Assembly: GCF_025421775.1 (NCBI RefSeq)
Contig: NZ_JAOEFX010000003.1
Location: 1-64,000, forward strand
Direction of reading: 5' to 3'
Length of the DNA: 64,000 nt
Origin: Paenarthrobacter aurescens
Lineage (GTDB): Bacteria; Actinomycetota; Actinomycetes; Actinomycetales; Micrococcaceae
Shown: positions 63,700 to 64,000 of the stretch, piece by piece
How the letters are laid out: every line of letters starts with the position of its first letter
Position numbering within the stretch: position 1 is the first letter of the stretch
Notes under the pieces: generated by a model
Databases searched by the model: none
What the model was told of the DNA's origin: nothing
What the model saw: only the letters and a program-made list of their open reading frames with translations
Position numbers and translations under genes: made by a program

Positions 63700-64000
63700 T
63701 GACCTCAACAGCATGTATCCATGATGAGCGCGGCGCGGGGACGGTTCTCGCCCTGACGTTGGGTGCAGTGGTCATGGCTTTGCTGGTTGGGTTGCTCGTA
63801 CTGGCGCAGGCACAGGTGCTGGCGTCCCGGGCTGCGTCGGCCGCTGACCTCGCAGCTCTTGCCGCGGCGGATGCTGCTCGCGGCCTCAGGTCGGGGGATC
63901 CGTGTGCGGTAGCGTCCCATGTTGCCGGACGTCACGATGCCACGCTCGCTTCCTGCACCGTGGATGGAGGAGAGGTGGTGGAAGTTGCTACGGAGTTGGC
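63699..64000 (+). CDS. Rv3654c-like pilus-associated protein (partial)
   Basis: The gene runs off the window end. Visible: a leader DERG then AGTVLALTLGAVVMALLVGLL, a membrane segment, and the helical QVLASRAASAADLAALAAAD that is typical of the helicase/secretion-neighbourhood TadE-like proteins (Rv3654c). There is no Glu at +5, so it is not a canonical pseudopilin. Last visible gene of the operon. Confidence 0.75.
   Translation, partial: MTSTACIHDERGAGTVLALTLGAVVMALLVGLLVLAQAQVLASRAASAADLAALAAADAARGLRSGDPCAVASHVAGRHDATLASCTVDGGEVVEVATEL

Overview
The window is high-GC actinobacterial DNA. It most resembles the Arthrobacter/Paenarthrobacter group (Micrococcaceae): frequent GTG/TTG starts, many 1-4 nt start/stop overlaps, a GlxR-type Crp, an Ssd-TadA-TadB-TadC-DUF4244 pilus locus and many sugar and acid catabolism genes. 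The genus is an inference from gene content; no rRNA or single marker settles it.

Layout. 1-6460: a catabolic set with an NCS1 permease, an Asp/Glu/hydantoin-racemase-family enzyme lacking the first catalytic Cys, an SDR dehydrogenase, a DUF559-type protein and DctA; three copies of a 62-63 bp palindrome follow three of these genes, and IclR-like palindromes lie before both transporters. 6462-10370: sterol-carrier-like protein, L-asparaginase, purD and purC. 10383-12070: an XRE-TPR regulator divergent from a 78-residue secreted precursor whose octapeptide IGNWPDPM occurs twice, once at the exact C terminus; this looks like a peptide-pheromone (RRNPP-like) module. 12187-16027: tRNA-Pro(CGG) and a heterodimeric ABC exporter. 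16180-26140: metallophosphoesterase, PBP, DUF4177, RidA, NUDIX, WYL regulator/epoxide hydrolase, Crp, MarP and AroQ. 26216-34268: an alpha-galactoside locus (GH36, ABC importer, Gfo/Idh protein, LacI regulator with visible operators). 34447-42888: a FtsX-type ABC pair, a two-component system with a Pro-rich partner, a SLC13 carrier, glycerate kinase and a DeoR regulator. 43056-48438: acetyl-CoA synthetase, a membrane protein, Nth and a NUDIX CoA pyrophosphatase. 48440-56580: an accessory island of immunity-like and membrane proteins with palindromes, a decayed paralogue and a resolvase remnant. 56581-64000: a YegP-type protein, a PolA-like polymerase and the tad pilus operon, which runs off the end.

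How the parts fit. From the metallophosphoesterase to the pilus genes the order recalls one conserved actinobacterial neighbourhood (in M. tuberculosis roughly Rv3683 back to Rv3654c), here split by sugar/acid-use and island insertions. Four intergenic spots carry tandem repeats with an exact 32-bp period around a GGTGAGAGAGCG core. The observations most worth follow-up are the peptide-regulator pair, the 32-bp-period family, the GTACA palindromes, the 95-residue leader on the Flp-like pilin, and the immunity-like island.
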